From Circinella umbellata (taxonomy: Eukaryota > Mucoromycota > Mucoromycetes > Mucorales > Lichtheimiaceae): 64,000 bases of DNA. The notes under the pieces are model-generated. The model had not been told where the DNA came from and ran no database searches. It saw only the letters and a list, made by a program, of their open reading frames with translations. The position numbers and the translations under genes are program-made. Below are positions 1 through 11,470 of the stretch, in pieces. The stretch's first letter is position 1. The number at the start of each line of letters is the position of its first letter. Location of the stretch: NCBI GenBank assembly GCA_025093555.1, contig JAIWNF010000089.1, forward strand, positions 62,001 through 126,000, in the 5' to 3' direction.

Positions 1-76
1 TTTTGTGTATTTTAGGTCGAGTTGTACAGAAAAGAGATAATAAATCAAAAAAATTTCTTTGCATTATTACACTTAC

Positions 77-626
77 ATCAACACATGCACCATAACCTGG
101 AGTATCCACAAAGCAAATACTTTTTTGTTGCTGATCATCATTATTCATTGAAACACGAGTTTCTTGAATAGTAAAATCATCCAATAAAATATCTTCTGTT
201 TCTCCAACTGTCATTTCTGACATATTTGTAAATGCTTGAACAAGTCTTGTCTTGCCAATACCTTTTATTTTTATTTTTATTTATTTATTTTTATTTTTCA
301 AAAAATAAAAAAAAAAACGAGTGTTCATTTATATATTTAATAAACTCACCCGAATCACCACAAACCATAATACAAAGATGACCAATGTTATATATAGTAG
401 AATGGTGGTCATTATTAATATTATTATTATTATTCTTGTTGTTGTCGATACTATTGTGTGATAAATCGTCATGGTCAAGATTCATTCGAGGTACAATGAG
501 TTCATTATTACTATCTGCTGCTGCCATTGACCATGTTGCAGCACCTGAAGAATTGGGACTTGAATCACTCCAACGATCAGAAGCTTCTGCTGCATGTACA
601 AATACTTTACTACTACTATCACTCAT
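77..626 (-). CDS. Septin-like P-loop GTPase, N-terminal part (runs off window)
   Basis: Seen: two minus-strand exons, 626-350 and 261-77, joined by a GTGAGT...AAAAG intron; GTAAGT after position 77 opens a second intron that leaves the window, so the 3' part of the gene is missing. The joined protein has a Ser/Asn-rich tail of about 80 residues, then a P-loop completed exactly across the splice (GDSG + GIGKT, read as GDSGIGKTRL) and a G3 motif FVDTPGYG. Known: septins and related GTPases carry GxxGxGKS/T followed by DTPG(F/Y)G. Inference: a septin or septin-like G domain, giving GTP-dependent assembly at the cortex. The specificity motif (AKAD in septins) is outside the window, so another TRAFAC GTPase is possible. 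The start is the ATG at 626; no better upstream Met was seen. Confidence 0.65.
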
Positions 627-814
627 TATTTGATATAATAATAAAAATAAAAAAAAAGGTTATAGAAAAGAGAAAAGAGAAAATAATACACACTTATACA
701 CGTCCTATTTATAAATGTATATTAATCACCCAAAAATCTCAAATAGTTATTTTTTTTTATCCTCTTTTTTTTTTAGTTATAATTGAATAGAATATTAATA
801 AAACAAAAAAAAGT
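627..814. other. Intergenic, tail-to-head spacer
   Basis: This AT-rich spacer separates the start of the septin-like gene from the stop of the MIC12-like gene. It contains runs of A and T and no convincing ORF or RNA gene. It must hold the promoter and 5' UTR of the minus-strand GTPase gene; no specific box stands out. Confidence 0.5.
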
Positions 815-1325
815 CTAATCCTTTTTATTAAAGTTAGGTGCTACATTTTCATCCCACAACTTCTTTGTAACCGATGGAATATCAGTACGAATAATAGCAT
901 GGGCTGCTCCAGAAATATGATCATTCCATGTATTCTTGACTATTATATTATAAATCCATGTTAAATATCAATATTATTATTATTGAGCTAACAACAAACA
1001 ATTCTACAAGTTTTACACCTGTATCTCGACAACTCACTCCTCTTTTCGTAGATAAAAAAAAAATAGAGAAAAACTTACCAGTGGGTACTAAACGATTGGA
1101 TACATATTGTTGAGATTCACCAATAAATGAACGTGAAGGAATGGATGATTGTGATCGTGGGTGAGATTGACTTGCGGTACCGGCCGCGACGTGATCAAGG
1201 GTTGTCTTTGCATCGTCTAATCGTCTACGAATATCATTGGTATTGGCCATTAAATCATCGCGAAACTTGTATGTAATAGTAGCAACTGCTAAAAGACCTG
1301 CTAAAACAGAGACGGTTCTAGGCAT
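815..1325 (-). CDS. MICOS subunit MIC12/AIM5-like, 123 aa
   Basis: Seen: two exons, 1325-1079 and 939-815, with donor GTAAGT and acceptor ATAATAG; the splice restores phase and gives 123 residues ending at TAG 817-815. Residues about 5-21 form one hydrophobic segment, followed by a polar helical stretch and a conserved-looking C-terminus with TWNDHISGAAHAI and KKLWDEN. Known: fungal MIC12/AIM5 is a short protein with one N-terminal inner-membrane segment that belongs to the MICOS complex at crista junctions. The size, single membrane segment and C-terminal Trp motifs fit that family. Inference: mitochondrial inner-membrane protein. It lies 188 bp from the GTPase gene on the same strand; there is no reason to think the two are functionally linked. 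Confidence 0.7.
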
Positions 1326-2696
1326 TGTTCAACTGCTTGGATTTGTTTTTTTTTTAAAAAAAAAAGTGTGTATGCGTGTATTGTATATATAAAAAAAATT
1401 ACTTTGATATTTTTTTCCCCTGCTTAATGCCTCACCCGAGCTTTTCTGTTTGATCATTTCAATCACCGAAACAAAAAACTTACTTTTGAGAAGCAATTCA
1501 CCTAATTTCCTTTAATACAAGAAGGTTTTTTTAAGGTCCCAAACTTTATTGATATCTTTTATTGACTCACACAAATATTGACAGCAATGAAAAAAATGGG
1601 TTATAGGTAGTAGCTATTCACTTGTTTAATGGTCACAAATACTCGATTTTTCATTCACAATCCAAATTATCTCTATGACCATGAATAACTTTAATAATAA
1701 AGAATTTCAGGTTAATCTTATATATATTTAATATATTTAAAAGTAAATCTTTTTTTATCATCTTAACTGAACTATTCATGATTGTATTGATATCATCGAG
1801 CAATGACTATATTATCATAACATTAACTTTTGTATACAATCGCCTTATTTTTTTTAAAAAAAAGACCATCTGGTATGATAATATTCTTATTATCATATGT
1901 ACAGTCCGTAATACAGTACTGGTTAATCTAATCACATCCCTTCACAAAAGAAATATGAATAATGTTACATAATTCGGAACACCATAATACCAATGGAAAA
2001 AAGCGCAACCAACCACTATTAAACTAAAATGTAAGAAACGAAAAATATTGCAAAATCGAATGGTATAGTTTCAGACCAGTGTCAAATAGTGCTCATTTTT
2101 ATGTACGTAATGATAAACAAATTTAGAGCTTCTCAAGAATTTATTAGTCATTACTACTCCTTTTTAAGGTACTGCGGCTTCTTTTTAATCATACCTCACA
2201 GTTGTTGTTTTTTTTTGAATTTGATGATCTGAGTCCATCATTTTCATATTTGATCATTTTTTTTTACTTGTTAACTCTAATGACGTTACAATTTTCAATA
2301 ACATTTATCAGGTAGCTGTTCGACTCTAAATGTATTAAAGAAAAGATACGTACCCTGTTATGATTGCAAAAGTCGACTCGGCTAATACATGTATTTCGGC
2401 ATCATGTCAGCGTATAGATACGTACGAATTATTAAGCAAGAACATACCATTATCTATATTATGTAACATAACTGGTTAACAACCCACTGAGCCCATGACA
2501 CTAAAAAAATAGAGCCCGATGGTTTATTCACACGATTCAAAATGATTTACCAACAATAAAATTTATTATCAGGTTAACATAATATCAAACATATGCTAAC
2601 ATTGAAGTTATTGTATTGCTAAGTGTGTCATTTTCTTCACACAGTAGTTATATCTATTATTGTAGTTGATTATTTGCTGCAGTGTTGGAATTTTTC

Positions 2697-2870
2697 TATG
2701 TACCAAGCATGAAATAAAACACCAAAAATAGCATCCATGATTTAAAAAACATCTGCGAATATAGAAAACGTTTACCTTAAATATAAAAAACACCATCTGC
2801 GATTATAAACAGGCCATCCATGAAATCAAAAACATCATCCTTGAAATCAAAAACACTATGGTCGTCTTCT
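2697..2870. repeat. Degenerate short tandem repeat
   Basis: Units of about 21-25 bp built around CCATCCATGAAATCAAAAAC recur here (CCATCTGCGATTATAAACAG, CCATCCATGAAATCAAAAAC, CATCCTTGAAATCAAAAAC and weaker ones further left). On the minus strand it reads as a short hydrophobic repeat peptide, probably by chance. Confidence 0.5.
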
Positions 2871-2885
2871 TTTGAAAAATGCTGT

Positions 2886-2950
2886 ATTTGATGTCCCAGT
2901 GAACACAATGTCAGGTTTGACATATTTGTTCGGGACAGTTCATATAAAAT
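2886..2950. repeat. Dispersed repeat end, copy 1 (Tc1-like terminus?)
   Basis: The stretch CAGTGAACACAATGTCAGG followed by GACATATTTGTTCGGGACAG and TTCATA matches 63784-63843 at most positions (ACGTCCGGTTGGACATACTT, GTTTGAGACAGTTCATA). Both copies lie in the same orientation. A terminal CAGT and a GGGACAG-type inner part are common in Tc1/mariner ends, but no transposase or opposite end was found next to either copy. Confidence 0.4.
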
Positions 2951-3635
2951 ATATAGGAGAAAAACGCAGCTGCAGTGACAGGAAAAGGTCTGGGTAGAAA
3001 TATAGCAAGTACTACTTAGTTGGTGATCAGATAAGAGAGGACACAAAAAGAATAAAAGGTTTTTTTCTTATACTAGGGGAGTCAAGAAAAAGTGAAAAGT
3101 ATCTGTAAGTGATTAAAGTGGTTAGTCCAGCTCAGGAGGAGCGGGATCGATCCATGAGACATAAGCTACCATTATAGTTTTTTAATGTGTTTAATGGAAG
3201 GGAAAAAAAACAACCTACACAATACCCAACTACTATAATACAAAATTGGTATAATAAAAATATTAAAATGTTATTAAAATCAATGTTAAACAAAAATAAT
3301 AGCATATTGAAAAAATTAGCAAACAAAAACTGGTTGGTGATCATCACAGATATACTTAGTCAAGACGTCTTACCCTAGATTACCACCTTTAAATACCAAA
3401 ATGCCCCATCCTTTGGGTAAAAGTAATTAAAAAAAAAATAAAAGAAAAAATGAGATACTTAGCTTCATAAGTTGTCAGATAAAAAGAAAAATTATGAAAG
3501 GGCGAGGTCTCGATCAAGAAAGAAAAAGAAGCGTCGCCAAGGTCCGCCACATATCTATTGTAAAATCCGTAGCGACGAATTGGTCTTCCTCTTTACTTCA
3601 CACACCTCTTTTCAGTTTCCATAGCAATAATCACC

Positions 3636-4345
3636 ATGGCAACAGACATGAGCAAGGAATCTCTTGAAGCTCATGAAACAAAGTGTTATTACAGTATGTC
3701 TGCTTCTTTTTTTCTTTTTCAAAGCATTATTTAAAATAAAATAACACTTCATAAATAAAAAACACGAAATTGATTATCAAGAATTATAATGCTTTGTTTT
3801 GACTTTGACAGAAATTGAAAATTCTATCCAAGAGCAATAAAATGTTGGCCAGGACATTTGCTTCGCGTATTTTATACGTGATGAACACGCATTTGTTGTT
3901 GAAAACTCTTCACCTATACGTAGCAGATTACAAGGCCTTTTGGTCCCGTTTATTTGAAAAAGCAGTGAATAAACTCAACATTGAAACGGTAAATAAATAA
4001 AATGCACGCAAAGACTGAATACCAAAAAAAAATAGATACTCACCTAAATATAAATATATAAAGCTAAGAGGACGCACCGATTAGAAATATGTAGGTGCAA
4101 AAATTAGTGGTGAAGATACATCAATATTTTCTTTTAAGGTAAGGCTTCATTTTATTTTGTGATGTGATAAGCAAAAATATCTCATGGAGCACATTGCTAT
4201 GTTACAGAAGCGCATCGGAAAAGCAGAAAAAGACTTTTTTCCTCTCCGTCATCCTCCTCCACTAGTACAAGCGAGAATAACCATTCTACGAGCAACAACA
4301 ACGGGACCATAGGTAGTAGCAGTACAGACTCCACAATTATAAGAG
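3636..4345 (+). pseudogene. Broken multi-exon gene fragment, unknown product
   Basis: Seen: a clean start exon (ATG at 3636, reading MATDMSKESLEAHETKCYY) with donor GTATGT, an acceptor ACAG before 3813, then KIENSIQEQ and an in-frame TAA. The next 180 bp stay open in another frame (to about 4000), and 4220-4340 reads as a Ser/Asn-rich tail (SSPSSSSTSTSENNHSTSNN) ending at GTAAGT. These pieces cannot be joined without a frame change. Inference: remnant of a host gene with a low-complexity C-terminus. Family not recognised. Confidence 0.3.
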
Positions 4346-4780
4346 TAAGTACGTTGCTATAAAATAATCTACATATTTTTGCAGGCGAGGTGATAAGGGT
4401 GACTATTATAAGTATACTTGTACCTATATTAACTGTAACCTTCTATGAGCTAGAGAAAAATAATAACAGCTGCGCACACCACGGTAAAAATTTTGGTTAA
4501 AAGCCATGAATAGATGTTATAATCAGTAAGTCGTGGTGAATAGAGGTTGATATAGGTTATAACAAAAAAAAATATGTTATTTTTCGTGGTTTCACGTTAA
4601 AAAAAATGGGTTAATACCAGTGAACTTTGGTGATGTTAGGTTGAAGGAGTGATAAGCAGTTAATAAACGTTGACCATGGTGGTTTCGGAATTATTGTTGT
4701 GAATTCTGGTTAGGTTCGATTAAAAAAAACGCGTAACGCGAATTCCCCCCTTCTTTTTTCTTGTTTAAGAATCATTTTAA
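4346..4780. other. Gene-free stretch
   Basis: G/T-skewed plus-strand sequence with repeated GGTTAA/GGTTATAA-like words. No ORF or RNA gene was recognised. Confidence 0.4.
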
Positions 4781-4781
4781 C

Positions 4782-5420
4782 ATGGATCAACAACAAGCGT
4801 CATTCCAACATTTAATATAAGAGTTAGCAGCTGTACAAAGGCAATTAGCTTTAGTATCTGCGCAAGCAACAGAAGCTACTACATCAAACACGCAATTGCC
4901 AGTAGATAGAGTAATCCGACGTCCCCCTACACAATCAAATGGAAAAGCAGCTTTTATAAAAATAAAAAACGACACACTTTGGAGGTGATCAGTCTTTCTA
5001 ACAAACTTAACGAAGAAGATTTGGAAGTAAAGTACAGCACAATCCAAAGTTATGTCAATACAAATGTAGACAGTCTTGCCAGATCAATTAGTTAAGATGG
5101 ACAGAAAGAAATTATTCCAAAAGATGGGCTAAATTAAATCATGACGTGAAGAGTAATGCGATTGCAGATTTTGAAGCAAAATATTTCATTGTAGAAGTGC
5201 GAAACTCGTTGGTGCGCAGAGCATATGATGAGGGAAAGATGGGACAACAGATTTGGCTCTCGTGCTAAAAAGACCAAGTAAATTAACTAATGCTCTGAAC
5301 ATGATTATTCAATACTGGATATCCATGGTATTTCCAATTCACTAGTATATAATTTTTTAAATATATTAGAAAAAACTAACGAACAGAAAACTGAGGGTAA
5401 GTTTATTAACTTTCTCTCTT
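4782..5420 (+). pseudogene. Decayed coding remnant of a dispersed family, unknown
   Basis: Seen: ATG at 4782 opens MDQQQASFQHLI, then a TAA, then the frame stays open (ELAAVQRQLALVSAQATEAT ... LPVDRVIRRPP) to about 4975, where the frame changes. At 5093-5260 another frame reads RWTERNYSKRWAKLNHDVKS ... VRNSLVRRAYDEGKMGQQIW. There are at least one nonsense codon and two frameshifts. The composition (Gln-rich coiled N-terminus, basic middle) looks protein-coding rather than random. I do not recognise the family; a transposon-associated protein is one possibility. Confidence 0.4.
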
Positions 5421-5999
5421 TTTTTTTTTAATTCTTAACAACAATAATCGTTCTAAACTGACGTACATATACCTGGATTGCAGTGAGAGTTCAAGTTCTA
5501 CTTCTACCATCAGTCTCGCTCAAACTTAAAAGTAAGCTCATTGTTTCTTATTGTATATATATATATATATAGTGTGTGCATTATGAATCTACAAATGATT
5601 ATATGGTGCTCATTTGATCCTATATAATGATTCATATAGCTGTGATTCTTCTTCTACGACCGCTCTTGCTCAAATCCAAAAACACTGAGTAAAAAAAGTA
5701 AAGAGTAAAACTTTTTAATTGTGTCATCTACGTGTATAGTAAGTAGTATATAAAAAAACAGTATATATAATCATATAAAATGTATATAATGAAATAAAGG
5801 ATATATAAAATTCAACTGCTAGGGGTTATTTTACGTTGAGCACTTATGTAAAATATGTAAATATCGGTTATTATCTATGATCCGTTAATTTCGGCTACTT
5901 TCGATGAAACTGCCAAATTAACGGATGACGGATAATAACCGATATTCACAAATTATAACATAAAATCACTGAATATTTTACCGTGGCGATGCGTTGACC
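5421..5999. other. Gene-free stretch with a palindrome
   Basis: Contains two partly similar exon-like bits (around 5490-5520 and 5645-5690, both with CTTCTAC and CTCGCTCAAA/CTTGCTCAAA), a TA microsatellite near 5555 and the 5861-5945 hairpin. No gene is supported. Confidence 0.4.
5861..5945. repeat. Hairpin-forming inverted repeat (MITE-like)
   Basis: Arms 5861-5890 and 5916-5945 match over 30 bp with three mismatches (ATATCGGTTATTATC...CCGTTAATT against its reverse complement) around a 25 bp loop. Weaker symmetry continues outward to about 5828 and 5983 (TTTTACGTTGAGCACTTATG against the inverted ATTTTATGTTATAATTTG region). This is compatible with a small foldback element. No flanking duplication was identified. 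Confidence 0.5.
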
Positions 6000-7177
6000 G
6001 AAAGAGTTGAAGAAGTAGTATTAGACCCGAGTACAGAAAAGGTATGGCGAATGCTAGTGCTGGTAAAACTATGTAGCAATACTAATATTCTCGTTATAGT
6101 GGCTTGTTGGAAAAGTTACTGTTAGAAAAAGATTGTTGGAGTTTCGAGATTTATGTATAACGAAGGGGAAAAAGGGGTCTTGGAAACATACCAAGAGGAG
6201 TTGTAAGCGCATAATTACCTAAATGATAGAAGCTTTAAATAGTTGCTTAATATTTGTATCTAATTTAAACTCTTTAGATCAATTAATGGTATCTTTTTAA
6301 TTGATGGCCTCCATTGTGTTTACCCTGCCTCAAAGTTGGAATATAACCTGGATGAGGATACATGGAGGTTGATGATTGAATAATGTGCTGCAAGATATCC
6401 TACTGAAGAGATAAATGAAGAAACAAGTAAAATGTTACGCGAGTATTTTCTTGAGATAAACTGGACAGCCTCAAATATATGGTGCTACTTATAATATTAA
6501 CGGGAGAATTGTACATTTATACTAAAGAAAGTATTGACAAGCAATAATATATTTCAGGCTGGCCAGACCAATTTTACATTATGCAGTAAAATTGCTGATG
6601 GTTTGGAATGTGAGATAATAAAAGAATCTCTCAGAAACATGTACGGTATTATTTTTTCTGGGAGGGAAAGGGGAACGTCTCATTTTGCATTTATCATTAC
6701 TTATAAAATATTAACCAATATGAATATCACTAGCATATCCGCATATTCAACAGGGACCACAAAAAAAACAGACATGAATGGAAGCACATTTTAAATTGCA
6801 GCAGTATATTCCATCGTACTTCCATTCACCAAAGGGACTGATAAAACGATTCGAAAAAAGTAAGCACAGGAATAATATACAGATATCGATGTAATTGTAC
6901 TGATGGTTAATCATATAGTACTGATGGTCAAGTCCAAGGTTCTAAGGACTTGAAATTATCGAATCTCTCGATAAATTTTAAGTATGGTGTCATGCCTGAA
7001 CAGGGATTGGTGATTACGGAAATAAAGTCACCTGGAAAAATCAAACCTGGAAGCAGATCAGATATTGTAAAGCTTGGGAATGAGATGACGGACTCGATAG
7101 ACAAGATAGTTATTGATGGTTTCGATGACAAGGATAATAGCGCCTTCGGCATATTGATTGAAGGTAAGCTATGCTAA
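6000..7177 (+). pseudogene. Partial copy of a lineage-specific family with an E-x-K core (nuclease-like?)
   Basis: Seen: exon-like pieces at 6000-6040 (LTERVEEVVLDPSTEK then GTATGG), 6554-6670 after TTTCAG (AGQTNFTLCSKIADGLECEI) and 6928-7166, which reads SNLSINFKYGVMPEQG, then LVITEIKSPGK, DIVKLGNEMTDSIDK and FGILIEGK with a donor GTAAGC. The last block aligns by eye with 37950-38150 (FVVEVKAP, DYFKVGEEMKQM, VCGLLMEGK). The short V-x-E-(I/V)-K motif resembles PD-(D/E)XK nuclease cores; that is inference. The downstream exon (KCTVYMM-type) is missing, so the copy is truncated. Confidence 0.45.
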
Positions 7178-7849
7178 ACGTCTTGGATAACTTACAATGA
7201 ACACCAAACATATAGTGATTTTTTGGGTATGTCTTAACAGATACATGTAGGTTTTCGCTGTACTCTATTTGGGATGGATCTGATACATCAAACAACATAT
7301 CGACTTGTAACCATAGCCATAATTTTTCTCCCTGAAGATCACCATGACTTTGCTCGGTTGCTAATTGTATTAGCACTCTTTCGACCATGCGGGTATGAAG
7401 TACATCCTTTTGTTTGCAACATCGGTAATAGCTGCATAGGCTTTTTAGAGATAGATCAGCATATATCGGCCTATATACCCTACATATGCAACATCAGAGA
7501 CTCATTATCCTATTTACTCTCACATATGACATATAGGCCTATATAGGTAGGCAAGTACTGTTATATATGCCTGTATAACTAAACTAGTAAAGTTTTATAT
7601 CTCCCTATAGTAATGAATATGTACTATAGTAATTGAGGGCTATATACAGCTACACAATATCCACATCAATAAAATATTTTTTTTATATTATAATCCCTTT
7701 TTATTTTATGAAAGCAAGCTCCAATCTTTATCCATTACATCTACGGTTTATACTATACTATTAGCATTGATTAAATCAGAAAATCACTCACTACGCTGCT
7801 AATAATATATACTAAATATTATTATTATTATCATCTGATATGTATTCTT
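7178..7849. other. Gene-free AT-rich stretch
   Basis: Includes clustered palindromic words around TATAGGCCTATATAGG (7455-7580), similar in style to 10715-10870. No coding region is supported. Confidence 0.4.
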
Positions 7850-9574
7850 ACTAAGGCTCCTGCTGACCATCTGGAACTATTCTGTCTTTCACGCAACCCC
7901 TCATGTACTTTTCCTGATACATTTAACCAATGAATTCGTCGTCCCAAAGATGAAGTTAAATCAAGAATAAAACGATGTGTCTTATAATAAGCTGATGAAC
8001 GGCTGAATTCCTTTCCTTCATTATCTTATGAGAGTTCGCTATCACTTAGTTTTGCGGTACATGATCTATGATATGTATGTCAAGGTACTATATGTACTGT
8101 ATAAACACTGAGATGAAACATACTAAAAATAGTTTACACTTACTGCTACATGAGGCAAACCCATCAAAGACCTAAATACTGGATCAGAAATTTTTTGAAA
8201 CGTGGGCCCGAGCTCCCTCCACGATTCAAACATATATACTTTATACAGGTTACATGACAGCTATTTTTCAATAATGCTCCATTAGGACGATAATCGCGAC
8301 GAGAAAATCATATTATTTATAGATATTTTTTGGTTTATATGTAAGTATGCTTTTACATCAACCACCCCATTTCGTACCTTCCATCGGTTAATAAAAATTT
8401 GTATTTTCCTTGTCATTATATGGATCCTCGTCAGATAATTCATTGACAAACCATCGATAGATCTTTGTATTCAATTTTTAACTTGTATATAATATGTCTT
8501 TCTTAGTACGTTGATACATGTTTGTACTAAAAAATCGTTCTTAGTAAATGCTTCTGAATAAAAATCGCATAGACAACACTTATATTAGATTATATACCCT
8601 ATTTTTATATTTTTCGGAACATATGTAAGGTTCAGTATTATTAGGATGAATTCGGTGAATTTTTTTAATACTTCCAAAGCTCCATCATTCGAATCTAGGC
8701 CTTGCACAAATGCATCTCTAACATACCTATCGATATTCGCTGAACCATCAAATAAACTCTTTTCATCTTTTATATTTTCCAGTGATAAGACCAATCCAAG
8801 ACAATAAACAATAAAGAACGTTAGTTCATAATTTCATATTGAAATAATAAAGCTCTACTTACAACGCTTGGTCTTCTCTTAATTCAGGCAATGGGACAGA
8901 AAAATGGTCGAATCTAATTATGATTGAGCATTTCCCACAATATATATTATATATTGATTTGGTTAACAAGTTTATTAGATTAAAAAATGAAAAAACTGAC
9001 CTATTTGGCTCGATCCGTTGAACAGAGGAACTTGAGATTATATATAAAAATAAATGATAACGTAATGAGAATAATTTCAATAACACGCAAGTATAAATTC
9101 AGATTAAAGGCTTATCAACCTTCAAAATTATGAGCTGCAAGAGCCCTTGCAAGACCTTTTTGCTTTATAAGCTCGTCTAAGTAATTTATTCCAGAAGCAC
9201 CTATAAAAATTAATATTTTAATATAGTACTTGATTCACCAGCAAATATATACACATTCATACAAAAAAATAAATACATACCTCCGTAGCGATATTCTTTG
9301 GCAAGGATTTTTACAGAGATGCTTACGCAAAATGTTAGCTCTGATGTTTCAGAATCAAATATCATATATTATGTGCAGTGCAATTACCTTTTTTGCCACA
9401 TGCAATCACTTCTTCATCACCTATAAAAAATAGTGCTACGTTATAATATTATCGAAATATCATATACCATTCTTGCACCACACCCCTATAAACAGTCAAC
9501 ACTGACCTGACTCATAGTCGTCGTCACTTTTATAATATTCTTCAGGAACTTCAATGGCTTTACCTGACCCTGTC
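7850..9574 (-). pseudogene. Degraded multi-exon gene, unknown product
   Basis: Seen on the minus strand: a series of exon-like blocks with GT/AG borders. 9574-9507 reads GSGKAIEVPEEYYKSDDDYE; about 9419-9388 reads GDEEVIACGKK; about 9208-9120 reads ASGINYLDELIKQKGLARAL; about 8940-8870 reads IIIRFDHFSVPLPELREDQA; 8790-8600 reads SLFDGSANIDRYVRDAFVQG; 8235-8160 reads GPTFQKISDPVFRSLMGLPH; 8040-7850 reads AYYKTHRFILDLTSSLG. Several borders lack a clean AG and the blocks do not give one open frame. I do not recognise the family. It may be one decayed gene or two. Confidence 0.35.
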
Positions 9575-10235
9575 CTAATTGTGAAACAGATTAATAAAGA
9601 ATTAAAAGAGGCAATGTATTTATTAGCAGTTACGTATCACCATTTTCTTCTTTTTCCTCTTCTTTCTCCTCCTATTCTTCTACTTCTTGCTTTTTTTCTT
9701 CTTAGGGATTGTAATCTATTTATTAATTTATGAAATAATTTCTAAGAGTCAATTGACTTTATGTTCTCTACTTTTTTTTCTTAATTCCATAATACATATA
9801 TCCCTGGCTCTGCTTTTGCCTTTTGTTAAGACGTATATTTTTTATTGTTTTATGTGTTGAATTGGAGGCTAATAGAATGATTAATCAAATTATAAATAAT
9901 CATGACGCGAAGTTAAGCTATGATTTAGTTTTTATCTTGTTCAAGTAGTTCATCCCTTCGGGACGCACGAATCCGCTTACTAGTTCCATGCTCTGAAAAA
10001 AAGGTGCAAAAAAAGTTAAAATGAACCTTGACAGCAACAATGAACAGAAAAAAAGGTGATAATATTTTCCTGAGCGTTCCATAAATTGACTTTCCTGTTT
10101 ATTATTTTCATTGTTAACTTTGTTGTTTCTGATTGAGCGTCTAGTTAGATTCTTGAGAAATAAAAGTAGAAAAAAAAAACGCGACTCTTTACTGCTTCTC
10201 ATTATTCTGAGTGCGGAATTTCAAAATAGCGGCAG
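9575..10235. other. Gene-free stretch
   Basis: Contains a pyrimidine-rich tract (TTCTTCTTTTTCCTCTTCTT, 9645-9700). A minus-strand piece near 9930-9995 could read RIRASRRDELLEQDK after TTTCAG and may be a stray exon of the neighbouring degraded gene. Confidence 0.35.
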
Positions 10236-10460
10236 CAAAGGTTGCATGAATGCATATAACTTCTCTCACGACGAATCATGCTGCAGATCGACATACTAGG
10301 TCTGAAAACAAAGAAATTACTGATGATAAATTATCATCAATTGTAACCTGGGAGGATGTTGAAAGGAAAAAGTCCGTCGCGTAGCTATAAAGGCAAACAA
10401 AAGAGCTTTGGAATTGGCAAGCAATGATGCAGGTGACAGACGCAAACGAGCAAGAAATTA
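10236..10460 (+). pseudogene. Small coding remnant, unknown
   Basis: The plus strand reads TNHAADRHTRSENKEITDDK, then IVTWEDVERKK, one frame change, then IKANKRALELASNDAGDRRK and a stop at about 10460. The charged, helical composition and the abrupt frame change suggest the end of a broken gene. No family was recognised. Confidence 0.3.
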
Positions 10461-11470
10461 AGAGGCAAGAGAACATAACTACATATATTTTATACCATGT
10501 GCTTATAAACTATAGCTTAGTTTATAATTTACTACTACTTTTATTCCCACTACATACGTTTTAAATATCTGTAATAAGACTATATAATAACCTTTTTTTT
10601 ATTTCAGATTATTAAAATAATTATAAAGTTTTACGTTTTATCCATTTATATGGTGCTATGTGGATAAAAAATAAAATAACACATAAAAGGGCCTTGGATG
10701 TTAATACAAAATATATATATAGGTATATAACCATAGAAGACGGTAAGCAATCTGATATAAGACTATATCGACCGATGCAGGTCTATGTAGAATGTGCCTG
10801 TAACATGAATCTGCCTATGTACACCTATTTGAGCTATATTGGGTAGGCTACGGACATACACCCGATGTATACTATCTATATATCATATATAGTCTTAAAT
10901 CCACAAAATCCCTTTTACCGATGAATGTAGAGGCACATTTATGAACTGATATTAACAATGAGTATAGTCGTTAGCAATGCAAAATGCGGATAGATGCTAT
11001 GAGTTCTGCCGAAAAAAAAGAGCGTAAAACAATCCGTGAAAAGTATCTTGTCTGCTCTTATTCTTTACCAAATTCAAAAAAAAAAAAACTGTACGTTGAG
11101 CAAGGGGTCTAATGAATAGGCTATTATTATGTTACGGTCATTTCATTATACGACTACCACTTTCACCATCATCAGAACATCACAACTACTCATTCAAACC
11201 CTGTCTGTAATATACGTACTTGTGCTTTTGTAACGATTCCGTAATACAATATCAGCTTCTGTTTTTTGTTTTTGTTTACATACGTACGTGCTTAACATTA
11301 CTTTCTTTTTTCTTCTCACTAACAGATACACACAAATACCTTTTTCTCTCTCTTTCTCTCTTTTTGTTTTAGTTATACAATAAATGAAATCCCATTCGTA
11401 TTGTATCACTTCTGTATTCTTATTTTTCTTGTTGTATATACATAACACCATTTCCAACTTTATATATTCT
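10461..11470. other. Gene-free AT-rich stretch
   Basis: No supported gene. TATA-rich palindromic words occur at 10715-10890, and CT-rich low-complexity sequence at 11330-11370. Confidence 0.4.

Larger units (their letters stand above)
1326..3635. other. AT-rich intergenic stretch with repeats
   Basis: No gene is supported here. The left end is the promoter side of the MIC12-like gene. The rest holds poly-A/T runs, a degenerate 20-25 bp tandem repeat (2697-2870) and the end of a dispersed repeat (2886-2950). Small ORFs on both strands have no domain-like composition. Confidence 0.5.
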
